Below are positions 40,831 to 50,260 of a stretch of 64,000 nt of DNA, in pieces (within the stretch, counting starts at the first letter, position 1; each line of letters opens with the position of its first letter). Both the position numbers and the translations under genes were made by a program. Origin of the DNA: Sphingomonas ginsenosidivorax. Its GTDB lineage: Bacteria; Pseudomonadota; Alphaproteobacteria; Sphingomonadales; Sphingomonadaceae. The notes beneath the pieces were generated by a model. The model was not told the DNA's origin. It saw nothing but the letters and a program-made list of their open reading frames with translations, and did not search any database. The DNA is taken from NCBI RefSeq assembly GCF_007995065.1, contig NZ_VOQR01000001.1:2359001-2423000 (forward strand), written 5' to 3'.

Positions 40831-43770
40831 ATGAACAATCTTGCTACGCGCATCATCGGCGCACCGGTCGACGCGACCGCTGGCCTTTCCGCCTCTGGCC
40901 GGCTGGCGCTGCGCGTCAGCGCGACCGCGCTCGTCGCCGCGATGATCCTGCCGGGCCAGGCCGCGTTCGCGCAGGCCACCTCGCCGAACACGCCGACCGC
41001 GAACCCGACCGCCCCCGCGCAGATCGATGCGATGCCGACGACGCCCTCGCCGACGCCGGAGCCCGCCGAGCCCGCGCCCCCCGAGGCCGCCGCCACCACC
41101 AACGGCGACGCCGACATCGTCGTCACCGGCATCCGCGCCTCGCTCGCCTCGTCGGCCAAGATCAAGCGCGAGTCCGTCCTGATTGTCGACTCGGTCTCCG
41201 CCGAAGACGTCGGCAAGCTGCCCGACGTGTCGATCGCCGACTCGCTCGCACGCCTTCCCGGCGTCACCGCGCAGCGTCTCGAGGGTCGCGACCAGCGCCT
41301 GTCGATCCGCGGCCTCGGCCCCGACTTCTCGACCACGCTGCTGAACGGCCGCGAACAGGTCACCGTCGGCGACAACCGCGGCGTCGAGTACGACCAGTAT
41401 CCGTCGGAATTCTTTCGCAACGTCAACGTCTACAAGTCCGCGGACGCGTCGCTGATCGCGGCGGGCATCTCGGGCACGGTCGACCTGCGCATGCTGCGCC
41501 CGCTCGAACAGTCGGGCCGGATCTTCGCGATCAACGCGCGCGGCCAGATGAACGGCATCGACAACCTCAACCCGGATTCGTCGCGCTACGGCTATCGCGC
41601 GTCGGCGACCTATGTCGACAAGTTCCTCGACAACACGCTGGGCATCGCGATCGGCGTGTCCGCGACGCAGGCGCCGTCGCAGAACGAGCGCTACAACGCC
41701 TGGGGTTATGCCGGCAGCGGCACCGCCGCCTCGCCGTTCGTGCTCGGCGGCGCCAAGCCCTATGTCCAGTCGAACGAGCTCAAGCGCTACGGCGCGGTCG
41801 GCACGGTCGAATGGGCGCCGTCGGACAATTTCCACTCGACCTTCGACGCGCTCTATTCGCATTTCGAGGAAACCCAGCTGCTGCGCGGCATCGAGTTCCC
41901 GCTCGGCTTCTCCGATCCGGCGCAGAGCGGCCTGACCGTCGCCGACGGCTTCGCGACCGCGACGACCTTCACCAACGTGTTCGCGGTGCAGCGCAACGAC
42001 TATAACCAGCGCAAGGCGGAGAACCTGTCGCTCGGCTGGAACAACGACCTCAAGCTGACCGACAGCATCCACTTCAACGTCGATGCGAGCTGGAGCCGCG
42101 CGACGCGCACCGACTTCCTGCTCGAGACCAACACCGGCACCGGCTTCGGCAAGAGCGGCGTCGCCGACCGCGTCACGGTGACGAAGAACGGCAACGGCAC
42201 CTACAAGATCGTGCCGACGCTCGACTATACCAACACCAACACCTTCAAGCTCACCGACCCGCAGGGGTGGGGCAACAACGGCACGACCGCGGTGGTCCAG
42301 GCCGGCTTCCTCAACCAGCCGAGCTTCAAGGACGACCTCAAGTCGCTCCGCGCCAGCCTGAACGGCGAGTTCGAGGGCAGCATCGTCAAGGGCTGGGAAG
42401 CCGGCGCCAACTATAGCCGTCGCGAGAAGACCAGCGCCTACAAGTCCTATTTCCTGTGCCCCAAGGGCGCGGGCACGGGCTGCACCGTCACCAGCGGCAC
42501 GCCGACCAGCCTGGCGGTCCCCGCCGACGCGCTGCTCGGCAAGAACGTCGCGCTCGACTATCTCGGCATCCCCGCGATGCTGACCTATGATCCGCTCGCC
42601 GTCTACGCGAACGCGCTGACCCCGGCGTTCGACAACCGGCCGTCGGCGCTGGTCCGCGACAACCGCGTGATCGAGAACGTCTATACCGGCTATGCCAAGC
42701 TCAACATCGACGGCGAGCTGGGCGGCAAGGCGCTGAAGGGCGCGCTCGGCGTGCAGGTCATCCGCTCCGACCAGCGCTCGGTCGGGCAGATCGCCAGCGT
42801 CGTGAACAGCGTGGTCACGATCGCCCCCGCCGACCAGACCGAGAAGTACACCGATATCCTCCCCTCGGGCACGATGTCGGTCGAGCTGATCGACGGCGGC
42901 TATGTGAAGCTGGGCGCGTCGCAGACGATGGTCCGTCCGCGTCTCGACCAGGAGCGCGTGACGCAGGACGTCAGCATCAACCTGCCCAACATCGGTCGTA
43001 CCCCCGCCGGTCTGTTCCCGGTCTTCTCCTCGACCGGCGGCAACGTCGCGCTGCGGCCGTACAAGTCGATCAACATGGATATCTCGACCGAGAAGTATTT
43101 CGACGGCGGCGGCTATGTCGCACTGTCAGGCTATTTCAAGCGACTGACCGACTTCGTCGACCCGAACAACACCTATGCGTTCGACTTCACGTCGCTGCTG
43201 GGCGCGCTTACCCCGGCGCAGCGCGCGACGGTGCTCGCCGCGGGCCAGAACATCGGCAACGTCAGCGCCCCTGCCAACACCGGTCGCGGCGAAGTGCTGG
43301 GCGTCGAGGCCACGCTGTCGCTGCCGTTCAAGAAGCTCACCAGCGCACTCGACGGGTTCGGGATGTTCGCCAGCGGCAACTACACCGACTCGACGATCAA
43401 GTTCGCCAACTCGCCCGAGCCGATCACGCTGCCCGGCCTGTCCAAGTGGACCGGCAGCGGCACGGTGTATTTCGAGAAATGGGGCTTCCAGGCGCGCGCC
43501 AACTATCGCTACCGCTCGTCGTTCCTGGCGGAGGTCGCAGGCCTGTCGGCAACGCCGACCTATCGCACCGCCAAGGCGGAGGGCATTCTCGATGCTCAGA
43601 TCGGCTACGAGTTCCAGGAAGGCGTCCTGCGCGGCTTCTCGATCCTGGCTCAGGCCAAGAACCTGACCGATCGTCCGTTCGTCACCTACCAGAACAACGA
43701 TCCGCGCCAGGTCATCGACTATCAGCGCTATGGCCGCGACTATTATATCGGCCTGACCTACAAGTTCTGA
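40831..43770 (+). CDS. TonB-dependent receptor (TonB-Xanth-Caul type), oligosaccharide uptake
   Basis: Outer-membrane receptor of 979 residues. The start at ATG 40831 has AAGGGGA before it; the frame continues upstream without a good start. The N-terminus holds a long signal region ending near GQAAFAQ, a Pro/Thr/Glu-rich linker, and a TonB box-like DADIVVTGIRASL. The plug shows LPDVSIADSLARLPGVTAQRLEGRDQRLSIRGLGPDFSTTLLNG, the signature of the Xanthomonas/Caulobacter receptor family. The 22-strand barrel follows and ends with the C-terminal aromatic residue in GLTYKF. Context points to maltodextrin import, energised by TonB-ExbBD. A hairpin terminator follows (43780-43801), so downstream genes may need read-through or their own promoter. 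Confidence 0.95.
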   Translation: MNNLATRIIGAPVDATAGLSASGRLALRVSATALVAAMILPGQAAFAQATSPNTPTANPTAPAQIDAMPTTPSPTPEPAEPAPPEAAATTNGDADIVVTGIRASLASSAKIKRESVLIVDSVSAEDVGKLPDVSIADSLARLPGVTAQRLEGRDQRLSIRGLGPDFSTTLLNGREQVTVGDNRGVEYDQYPSEFFRNVNVYKSADASLIAAGISGTVDLRMLRPLEQSGRIFAINARGQMNGIDNLNPDSSRYGYRASATYVDKFLDNTLGIAIGVSATQAPSQNERYNAWGYAGSGTAASPFVLGGAKPYVQSNELKRYGAVGTVEWAPSDNFHSTFDALYSHFEETQLLRGIEFPLGFSDPAQSGLTVADGFATATTFTNVFAVQRNDYNQRKAENLSLGWNNDLKLTDSIHFNVDASWSRATRTDFLLETNTGTGFGKSGVADRVTVTKNGNGTYKIVPTLDYTNTNTFKLTDPQGWGNNGTTAVVQAGFLNQPSFKDDLKSLRASLNGEFEGSIVKGWEAGANYSRREKTSAYKSYFLCPKGAGTGCTVTSGTPTSLAVPADALLGKNVALDYLGIPAMLTYDPLAVYANALTPAFDNRPSALVRDNRVIENVYTGYAKLNIDGELGGKALKGALGVQVIRSDQRSVGQIASVVNSVVTIAPADQTEKYTDILPSGTMSVELIDGGYVKLGASQTMVRPRLDQERVTQDVSINLPNIGRTPAGLFPVFSSTGGNVALRPYKSINMDISTEKYFDGGGYVALSGYFKRLTDFVDPNNTYAFDFTSLLGALTPAQRATVLAAGQNIGNVSAPANTGRGEVLGVEATLSLPFKKLTSALDGFGMFASGNYTDSTIKFANSPEPITLPGLSKWTGSGTVYFEKWGFQARANYRYRSSFLAEVAGLSATPTYRTAKAEGILDAQIGYEFQEGVLRGFSILAQAKNLTDRPFVTYQNNDPRQVIDYQRYGRDYYIGLTYKF

Positions 43771-43779
43771 TCTCGTCTT

Positions 43780-43805
43780 GGGGCGGTCTTCGGGCCGCCC
43801 CTTAT
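43780..43805 (+). terminator. GC-rich hairpin after the TonB receptor gene
   Basis: Stem GGGGCGG (43780-43786) and CCGCCCC (43795-43801) with an 8-base loop, ten bases after the receptor stop, followed by TTAT. The T-run is short, so it may be a partial terminator or attenuator that reduces expression of the downstream hydrolase genes relative to the receptor. Confidence 0.6.
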
Positions 43806-43855
43806 GACGAGAGCGGGAATCATGGCCTGAAATCGGCGAACCGGGAGCGCAGATC

Positions 43856-45358
43856 ATGGCAAGACCTCTACGGATCGTCATCGCGGGCGGCGGTACCGCC
43901 GGATGGATGGCGGCCGCGACCTTCGCCCGGTTCCTCGAAACCGGGTTCGACATCGACCTGATCGAATCCGACGCGATCGGCACGGTCGGCGTCGGCGAGG
44001 CAACGATCCCGCAGATCCGCCTGTTCAACGACGCGCTGGGGCTCGACGAGGACGCGTTCCTTCGCGCGACCGGCGGCACGTTCAAGCTCGGCATCGAATT
44101 CGTCGACTGGCACCGCAAGGGCTCGCGTTACATGCACGCGTTCGGCGATGTCGGGCGCGACGTCGGGCTTCTCCCCTTCCATCAATACTGGCTCCGTGCG
44201 CGCGCGCTCGGGCTGGCGGGCGACCTGTCCGCCTATTCGCTCAACACGCAGGCAGCGCTTGCCGAGCGGATGCAGCGCGGCCCCGCGCGCACCGCGCAGG
44301 TGCTGCCGGGCATGCCCTATGCCTATCATTTCGACGCAGCGCTCTATGCCCGCCACCTGCGCCGCTATGCCGAGACGCGCGGGGTCAACCGGATCGAAGG
44401 CAAGATCACGCGCGTCACGCGCGACGGCGAGAGCGGCGACGTGTCGGGGCTGGTGCTGGAAGACGGCACGACCGTCAGCGCCGACCTCTATATCGACTGC
44501 ACCGGGTTTCGCGGTCTGTTGATCGAGGAGGCGCTGGAGACCGGGTACGAGGACTGGACGCAGTGGCTGCCGTGCGACCGCGCGGTCGCGGTGCCTTCGG
44601 CGCGCAGTGCGGCGTTCACGCCCTATACGCGGTCGACCGCGCACGCCGCCGGCTGGCAGTGGCGGATCCCGCTCCAGCATCGCACCGGCAACGGCGTGGT
44701 CTTCTCGTCCGCGCACATGAGCGAGGACGAGGCGACCGCGACGTTGCTTGCCGGGCTAGACGGCGAGGCGATGGCCGAGCCGCGCACCATCACCTTCCGC
44801 ACCGGCAAGCGCCGCCGGATGTGGAACCGCAACGTCGTCGCATTGGGCCTCGCCGCGGGGTTCATGGAACCGCTGGAATCGACCAGCATCCACCTGATCC
44901 AGTCCGCGGTCTCGCGGCTGCTGACGCTATTGCCCGGGCAGACGATTTCCGAGGTCGATCGCGCCGAGTTCAATCGGCAGAGCGACTTCGAATGGAGCCG
45001 CATCCGCGACTTCATCATCCTGCATTACAAGGCGACCGAGCGCGACGACACCGCGTTCTGGCGCCAGTGCCGTGACATGGCGGTGCCCGACACGCTCGCC
45101 GCCAAGATCGCGCTGTGGCAGGCCAACGGCCATATCGTGCGTGAGCGCGAGGAGCTGTTCGCCGAGGTCGGCTGGCTGCAGGTGCTGGCCGGCCAGGGCC
45201 TCGTGCCGCGCGGCCACCATCCGCTCGCCGACGCGATATCCCCTTCCGACCTGGGTGAATTCATGGACATGATCGACAAGCTGAACGCGCGCGAAGTGGC
45301 GCAGATGCCGAGCCACGCGGCATTCGTGGCGCAGCATTGCGCGGCCCCCGCCGCATGA
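43856..45358 (+). CDS. Flavin-dependent halogenase-like protein 1 (tryptophan halogenase family)
   Basis: A 500-residue FAD enzyme of the tryptophan halogenase family (PF04820). Visible are the FAD-binding GGGTAGWMAA at the start, the catalytic Lys in TFKLGIEFVDW (PrnA K79 position), the active-site W-x-W-x-I-P motif as WQWRIP, and EPLESTSIHLIQ with the Glu that aligns with PrnA E346. All marks of a working halogenase are kept. Such genes, however, regularly lie inside sphingomonad/xanthomonad sugar loci, where no halogenation has been shown; they may modify a small molecule or siderophore-like ligand. The start codon follows 54 bases after the terminator-like hairpin. The next gene overlaps by 4 bases. 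Confidence 0.9.
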   Translation: MARPLRIVIAGGGTAGWMAAATFARFLETGFDIDLIESDAIGTVGVGEATIPQIRLFNDALGLDEDAFLRATGGTFKLGIEFVDWHRKGSRYMHAFGDVGRDVGLLPFHQYWLRARALGLAGDLSAYSLNTQAALAERMQRGPARTAQVLPGMPYAYHFDAALYARHLRRYAETRGVNRIEGKITRVTRDGESGDVSGLVLEDGTTVSADLYIDCTGFRGLLIEEALETGYEDWTQWLPCDRAVAVPSARSAAFTPYTRSTAHAAGWQWRIPLQHRTGNGVVFSSAHMSEDEATATLLAGLDGEAMAEPRTITFRTGKRRRMWNRNVVALGLAAGFMEPLESTSIHLIQSAVSRLLTLLPGQTISEVDRAEFNRQSDFEWSRIRDFIILHYKATERDDTAFWRQCRDMAVPDTLAAKIALWQANGHIVREREELFAEVGWLQVLAGQGLVPRGHHPLADAISPSDLGEFMDMIDKLNAREVAQMPSHAAFVAQHCAAPAA

Positions 45359-47148
45359 GCATCGCCGCCATCCTGCTCGCGCTGTCTACGCCCGCCGTCC
45401 CCATCGCGGACGTGCGCAGCCGGCTGCCCGAGGACGAGATCATCTATTTCGTGCTGCCCGACCGGTTCGAGAACGGAAATCCCGCCAACGACCAGGGCGG
45501 TCGATCGGGGGATCGGCTCAAGACCGGATACGACCCGACGTCCAAGGGCTTCTATCACGGTGGCGACCTGAAGGGCCTGACCGACCGTCTCGATTATATC
45601 CAGGCGCTGGGCGCGACCGCGATCTGGGTCGCGCCGATCTTCGAGAACAAGCCGGTCCAGGGCGCGCCCGGTCACGAGAGCGCCGGCTATCACGGCTATT
45701 GGATCACCGACTTCACGCGCGTCGACCCGCATTTCGGCACCGATGCCGAGTTCAGGACACTGGTCGATGCAGCCCACGCGCGGGGCATGAAGGTCTATAT
45801 GGACATCATCGCCAACCACACCGCGGACGTGATCCAGTACCGCGAATGCGTTGGCAAACCGTGCGGCTATCGCAGCAAGGCCGACTATCCGTACGCGCGG
45901 CGCGGCGGGGTCGGCGGCGCGGCGATCAATCCGGGGTTCCGGGGCGACGCCGTCCAGACGCCCGAGAATTTCGCCAAGCTGACCGACCCGTCCTCTGCCT
46001 ATACACCGTTCGTGCCCGCGGCGGAGCGGCAGGTGAAGGTGCCGGCCTGGCTCAACGACCCCCGGTTCTATCACAATCGCGGCGATTCGACCTTTTTGGG
46101 CGAGTCCGCACGGTTCGGCGATTTTTCCGGGCTCGACGACCTGATGACCGAGGACCCGCGCGTCGTCGACGGGTTCATCGCGATCTATGGCGGGTGGATC
46201 GACCGGTTCGGGATCGATGGCTATCGCATCGACACCGCACGCCATGTGAACCCCGAATTCTGGCGGGCGTTCGTCCCCGCGATGCAGGCGCGTGCCGCCG
46301 CGCGCGGCATCCCCAATTTCCACGTCTTTGGCGAGGTCTATTCGGAGGCGGTCGACCCCGGCTACACCGCGCAATATACGCGTCGTGACAAGCTGCCAGC
46401 GGTGCTTGACTTCTCGTTCCAGGCCGCGGCGCGCGCGCTGCTGTCGGGCAAGGCAGGCACCGATGTCTTCGAACGCTGGATCAATGGCGACGTGCTGTAC
46501 GAGGGCGGCGAAGCGGCCGCGCTGCGCCTGCCGACGTTCCTCGGCAACCACGACATGGGGCGGATCGGCCACATGCTCGACGCGGCCTGGCCGCAGGCGA
46601 GCGAGGCCGAGCGGCTGCAGCGCCTGACGCTGGCGCACGTCCTGCTGCTGTCGGCGCGCGGCGTGCCGACGATCTATTCGGGCGACGAGCAGGGCTTCAC
46701 CGGCGACGGCAACGACCAGGATTCCCGCGAGGATCTGTTCGCGAGCAAGGTCGCGAGCTACAACGACAACCGCCTGGTCGGGACCACGACGACGACCGCG
46801 ACCGCGCATTTCGGGCGGGACAATCCGATCTTCTCGACGATCGCGATGCTGTCGAAGCTGCGGCGCGATCACGCCCAGCTGCGACACGGCCGCACGATGC
46901 TGCGTTTCGCGTCGGACAAGCCCGGCCTGCTCGCCTTCACGCGTGGCGACGATGATGGCCGCGAGATCCTCGTCGCGATCAACACGAGCAATGCCCCGGT
47001 CGAGCAGAACGTCGCGGTGGGCGACCGGTCCGCCAAGTTCGTCGCGCTCGCCGGCACCTGTCCCGCGCGCGGTTCCGCGCCGGGCACCGTACGGATCAGC
47101 CTTCCCCCCCTCGGTTACGCGATCTGCGGCGCCCTCCCCAGCGAATGA
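45355..47148 (+). CDS. GH13 alpha-amylase-like enzyme, exported
   Basis: A 597-residue GH13 hydrolase. It starts ATGA, overlapping the halogenase stop. The N-terminus MSIAAILLALSTPAVPIADV is a short signal peptide. Catalytic regions: IIANHT (I), GYRIDTARHV with the nucleophile Asp (II), HVFGEVYS with the acid/base Glu (III), and LGNHDMGRI with the stabilising Asp (IV). A GESARFGDFSGLDDL region and an extended C-terminal beta domain follow. Members with this layout (cyclomaltodextrinase/neopullulanase/alpha-amylase group) degrade cyclic or linear maltodextrins in the periplasm. It is one of three glycan hydrolases coupled in this run. Exact bond preference cannot be read. Confidence 0.92.
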   Translation: MSIAAILLALSTPAVPIADVRSRLPEDEIIYFVLPDRFENGNPANDQGGRSGDRLKTGYDPTSKGFYHGGDLKGLTDRLDYIQALGATAIWVAPIFENKPVQGAPGHESAGYHGYWITDFTRVDPHFGTDAEFRTLVDAAHARGMKVYMDIIANHTADVIQYRECVGKPCGYRSKADYPYARRGGVGGAAINPGFRGDAVQTPENFAKLTDPSSAYTPFVPAAERQVKVPAWLNDPRFYHNRGDSTFLGESARFGDFSGLDDLMTEDPRVVDGFIAIYGGWIDRFGIDGYRIDTARHVNPEFWRAFVPAMQARAAARGIPNFHVFGEVYSEAVDPGYTAQYTRRDKLPAVLDFSFQAAARALLSGKAGTDVFERWINGDVLYEGGEAAALRLPTFLGNHDMGRIGHMLDAAWPQASEAERLQRLTLAHVLLLSARGVPTIYSGDEQGFTGDGNDQDSREDLFASKVASYNDNRLVGTTTTTATAHFGRDNPIFSTIAMLSKLRRDHAQLRHGRTMLRFASDKPGLLAFTRGDDDGREILVAINTSNAPVEQNVAVGDRSAKFVALAGTCPARGSAPGTVRISLPPLGYAICGALPSE

Positions 47149-47153
47149 GACCC

Positions 47154-48752
47154 ATGACCGACACCGACACGACGCCCTGGTGGCAGGGCGCGACGATTTA
47201 TCAGATCTATCCGCGCAGCTTCGCGGATTCGAACGGCGACGGCATCGGCGACCTGAACGGCATCACCGCGCATCTCGATCACGTCGCGTCGCTGGGGGTG
47301 GATGCGGTGTGGCTGTCGCCCTTCTTCACTTCGCCGATGAAGGATTTCGGCTATGACGTGTCGGATTACCGCGACGTCGACCCGATCTTCGGCACGCTCG
47401 CCGATTTCGACGCGCTGATCGCGCGCGCGCACGCGCTGGGGCTGAAGATCGTCATCGACCAGGTCTATTCGCACACCTCGGACGAGCATCCCTGGTTCGC
47501 CGCCAGCCGCGCCAGCCGATCGGGCGACAAGGCGGACTGGTATGTCTGGGCCGATGCCAAGCCCGACGGCAGCCCGCCGAGCAACTGGCAGTCGGTGTTC
47601 GGCGGCCCCGCCTGGACCTGGGACGCGCGCCGCCAGCAATATTACCTCCACAATTTCCTGAAGGAACAGCCGCAGCTCAACGGCCACAATCCGGCGGTGC
47701 AGGACGAGCTGATCGCGACCGCGAAATTCTGGCTCGATCGCGGCGTCGACGGCTTCCGCCTCGACGCGATCAATTTCGCGATGCACGATCCCGCGCTGCG
47801 CGATAACCCGCCCGCGCCTGCGACCAACCGCCCGCGCACGCGGTCGTTCGACTTCCAGCTGAAGCAGTTCAACCAGAGCCACGCCGATATCGTCGGGTTC
47901 ATCGAACGCATCCGCGCGTTGCTGGACGACTATGGCGCGCGCTTCACCGTCGCCGAGATCGGCGGCGACGACAGCGACCGCGAGATGAAGCTGTTCACTG
48001 CGGGCAACACCCGTCTCAACAGCGCGTACGGCTTCAACTTCCTCTATGCCGACCGCCTGACCCCCGATCTGGTCGCGGACGCGGTCGGCAACTGGCCCGA
48101 CACGCCCGGCATCGGCTGGCCGAGCTGGGCGTTCGAGAACCACGACGCGCCGCGCGCGGTGTCGCGCTGGACTAGCCCCGAGCACGCGCCCGGCTTCGCG
48201 CGGATGAAGATGCTGCTGCTCGCCTGCCTGCGCGGCAACATCTTCCTGTATCAGGGCGAGGAGCTCGGCCTGCCGCAGGTCGATATCGCGTTCGAGGACC
48301 TGCTCGACCCCGAGGCGATCGCGAACTGGCCGCTGACGCTGTCGCGCGACGGCGTGCGCACGCCGATGCCGTGGGTCGGCGCGGCGCCCGATCTGGGCTT
48401 CGGCCATGACAAGCCCTGGCTGCCGTTCGGCGAGACGCACCGTGCGCTCGCGGTCGACGTCGCGGAGGCCGATGCGGGCTCGCTGCTGCACTGGACGCGG
48501 ACGCTGATCGCCGCGCGGAAGCGCCATCCGGCGCTGCGGCTCGGCAGCCTGGCCATCGTCCACAGCGACGATGCGCTGATCACGTTCGAACGGACCGGGG
48601 GGGATGAGACGTTGCTGTGCGTGTTCAACCTCGGCGACGACGCGCGGGCCTGGCCCGAGGCGCTTGCCACGGACGGGACCGTGCTGTTCGAGGCAGGCGG
48701 CGCGGACGTGCGCGTGATGCCGCCGCTGTCCGGGCTGGTGCTGCGCCGGTGA
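47154..48752 (+). CDS. GH13 alpha-glucosidase / oligo-1,6-glucosidase type
   Basis: A 532-residue GH13 exo-acting enzyme. It opens with WWQGATIYQIYPRSFADSNGDGIGDLNGI, the classical start of the alpha-glucosidase/oligo-1,6-glucosidase group, and shows YSHTSDEHPWF, GFRLDAINF (nucleophile Asp), TVAEIGG (acid/base Glu) and FENHD (stabiliser). No signal peptide, so probably cytoplasmic, where it would release glucose from imported maltooligosaccharides. Two starts are possible: ATG 47145, overlapping the previous stop as ATGA, and ATG 47154; the latter gives the shorter, more family-like N-terminus. Neither has a clear ribosome site, so translational coupling is probable. The next gene overlaps by 3 bases. 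Confidence 0.92.
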   Translation: MTDTDTTPWWQGATIYQIYPRSFADSNGDGIGDLNGITAHLDHVASLGVDAVWLSPFFTSPMKDFGYDVSDYRDVDPIFGTLADFDALIARAHALGLKIVIDQVYSHTSDEHPWFAASRASRSGDKADWYVWADAKPDGSPPSNWQSVFGGPAWTWDARRQQYYLHNFLKEQPQLNGHNPAVQDELIATAKFWLDRGVDGFRLDAINFAMHDPALRDNPPAPATNRPRTRSFDFQLKQFNQSHADIVGFIERIRALLDDYGARFTVAEIGGDDSDREMKLFTAGNTRLNSAYGFNFLYADRLTPDLVADAVGNWPDTPGIGWPSWAFENHDAPRAVSRWTSPEHAPGFARMKMLLLACLRGNIFLYQGEELGLPQVDIAFEDLLDPEAIANWPLTLSRDGVRTPMPWVGAAPDLGFGHDKPWLPFGETHRALAVDVAEADAGSLLHWTRTLIAARKRHPALRLGSLAIVHSDDALITFERTGGDETLLCVFNLGDDARAWPEALATDGTVLFEAGGADVRVMPPLSGLVLRR

Positions 48753-50260
48753 CCGAGCCCCGCGCCAGTCATGTCGTGATCCTCGGCGGCGGCACCGCCG
48801 GCTGGATCGCGGCGTGCCTGATCGCGCAGCGCTGGCGCGACGCGCGCGTGACAATGATCGAAAGCCCCGAGATCGGCATCGTCGGCGTCGGCGAAGGATC
48901 GACGCCGCAGCTGAAGCACCTGTTCGACACGCTGGGGATCGCCGAAGCCGAATGGATGCCGGCGTGCGACGCGACCTACAAGCTTGGTATCGGGTTCGAG
49001 GGCTGGTCGGACCGCGCCGGGTACGAGCGCTATTTCCATCCCTTCCCCAGCGCGCTCGACGTCCACACCGCGGGGCAGTTCTTCTACCACGCGCGGGCAC
49101 GGCGCACCGGGCGCGACGTCGACGCGCATCCCGATCGCTTCCTGCTCCCTGCCCGCCTCGCGGCAGCGGCGCGCGGGCCGCACCCGGATCCGTCCTTTCC
49201 GTTCGAGGTCAGCTACGGCTATCATTTCGACGCGCACAAGATCGGCGCGTTCCTCGCGCGCCATGCGACCGAAACACTCGGCGTCGTCCATCTGCAACGC
49301 CGCATCGCTGAGATCGAGCGGTCCGCCGACGGTGACGTCGCGGGGTTAGTGGATGCGGATGGCGAGCGGATCACGGGCGACCTCTTCGTCGACAGCAGCG
49401 GGTTTCGCAGCATGATCCATAGCGCGCTCGAGGTGCCGTTCGTCAGCTATGCCGATGCGCTGTTCAACGATCGCGCGGTCGTCATGCCGACGCCGCGCGC
49501 CGCCGGCGAGGCCGTGCCCAGCCAGACGCGCGCCACTGCGCTGTCCGCCGGCTGGGCCTGGCACATCCCGCTGACGACGCGCGACGGCAACGGCTATGTC
49601 TATTCCAGCCGGCACCTCTCGGAAGGCGAGGCGGAGGCGGAGCTGCGCGCGCATCTGGGTGCCGAAGCCGGCGACGCACGCCACCTGAAATTCCGGATCG
49701 GCCGGGTCCGCGACAGCTGGTCGCACAATGCGCTCGCGGTCGGGCTGGCACAGGGATTCCTCGAACCGCTCGAGGCGACCGCGCTGCATCTCGTCATCGC
49801 GACGGTCGAGGCGTTCCTCGACATGGTCGACGCGAGCGGCGCGACGCCCGAGACCCGCACCGCGTTCAACACGCGGATCGCCGCGCGCTATGACGGCGTA
49901 CGCGACTATATCGTCGCGCATTACCGGCTGAACCAGCGCCACGACGACCCGACCGGCTATTGGGCGCAGGCGCGCGCGATCGACGCGCTGTCGGACGATG
50001 TGAAGGCGCTGATGTCCGCTTGGTTCACCGGCGCCGACCTGACCGCGGTCATCGACCGTGCCGGGCTGTCGCGCTATTATTCGGCGATCAGCTGGCACTG
50101 CCTGATGGCAGGCTATGGCACCTTCCCCGACGATGCCCGGCTGGTGCCGCCCGGCCCCGATATCGACCCCGTCGACATGCCCCGCATCGACGATTTCCTG
50201 AACCGCTGCGCGCTGAATTTCCGGCCGCACGCCCCCTACTCCCCCGAGGATGCCGCATGA
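48749..50260 (+). CDS. Flavin-dependent halogenase-like protein 2
   Basis: A second tryptophan-halogenase-family protein of 503 residues, 30-40% like the first by eye. The GTG start overlaps the previous stop (GTGA). Marks: GGGTAGWIAACLIAQ (FAD), Lys in DATYKLGIGFEGW, AWHIPL with the W-x-W-x-I-P pattern (GWAWHIPL), and EPLEATALHLVI. Thus the catalytic Lys and Glu positions are both kept. It is the downstream of two such genes in one locus, which suggests a pair with different substrates or one partner protein. No separate flavin reductase is seen. The activity is inferred from motifs only. Confidence 0.88.
   Translation: MTEPRASHVVILGGGTAGWIAACLIAQRWRDARVTMIESPEIGIVGVGEGSTPQLKHLFDTLGIAEAEWMPACDATYKLGIGFEGWSDRAGYERYFHPFPSALDVHTAGQFFYHARARRTGRDVDAHPDRFLLPARLAAAARGPHPDPSFPFEVSYGYHFDAHKIGAFLARHATETLGVVHLQRRIAEIERSADGDVAGLVDADGERITGDLFVDSSGFRSMIHSALEVPFVSYADALFNDRAVVMPTPRAAGEAVPSQTRATALSAGWAWHIPLTTRDGNGYVYSSRHLSEGEAEAELRAHLGAEAGDARHLKFRIGRVRDSWSHNALAVGLAQGFLEPLEATALHLVIATVEAFLDMVDASGATPETRTAFNTRIAARYDGVRDYIVAHYRLNQRHDDPTGYWAQARAIDALSDDVKALMSAWFTGADLTAVIDRAGLSRYYSAISWHCLMAGYGTFPDDARLVPPGPDIDPVDMPRIDDFLNRCALNFRPHAPYSPEDAA

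Noticed and set aside
45025-49100. Minus-strand frames of 620 and 661 residues
   Set aside because: Shadows of the two GH13 genes; no ribosome site or family content.
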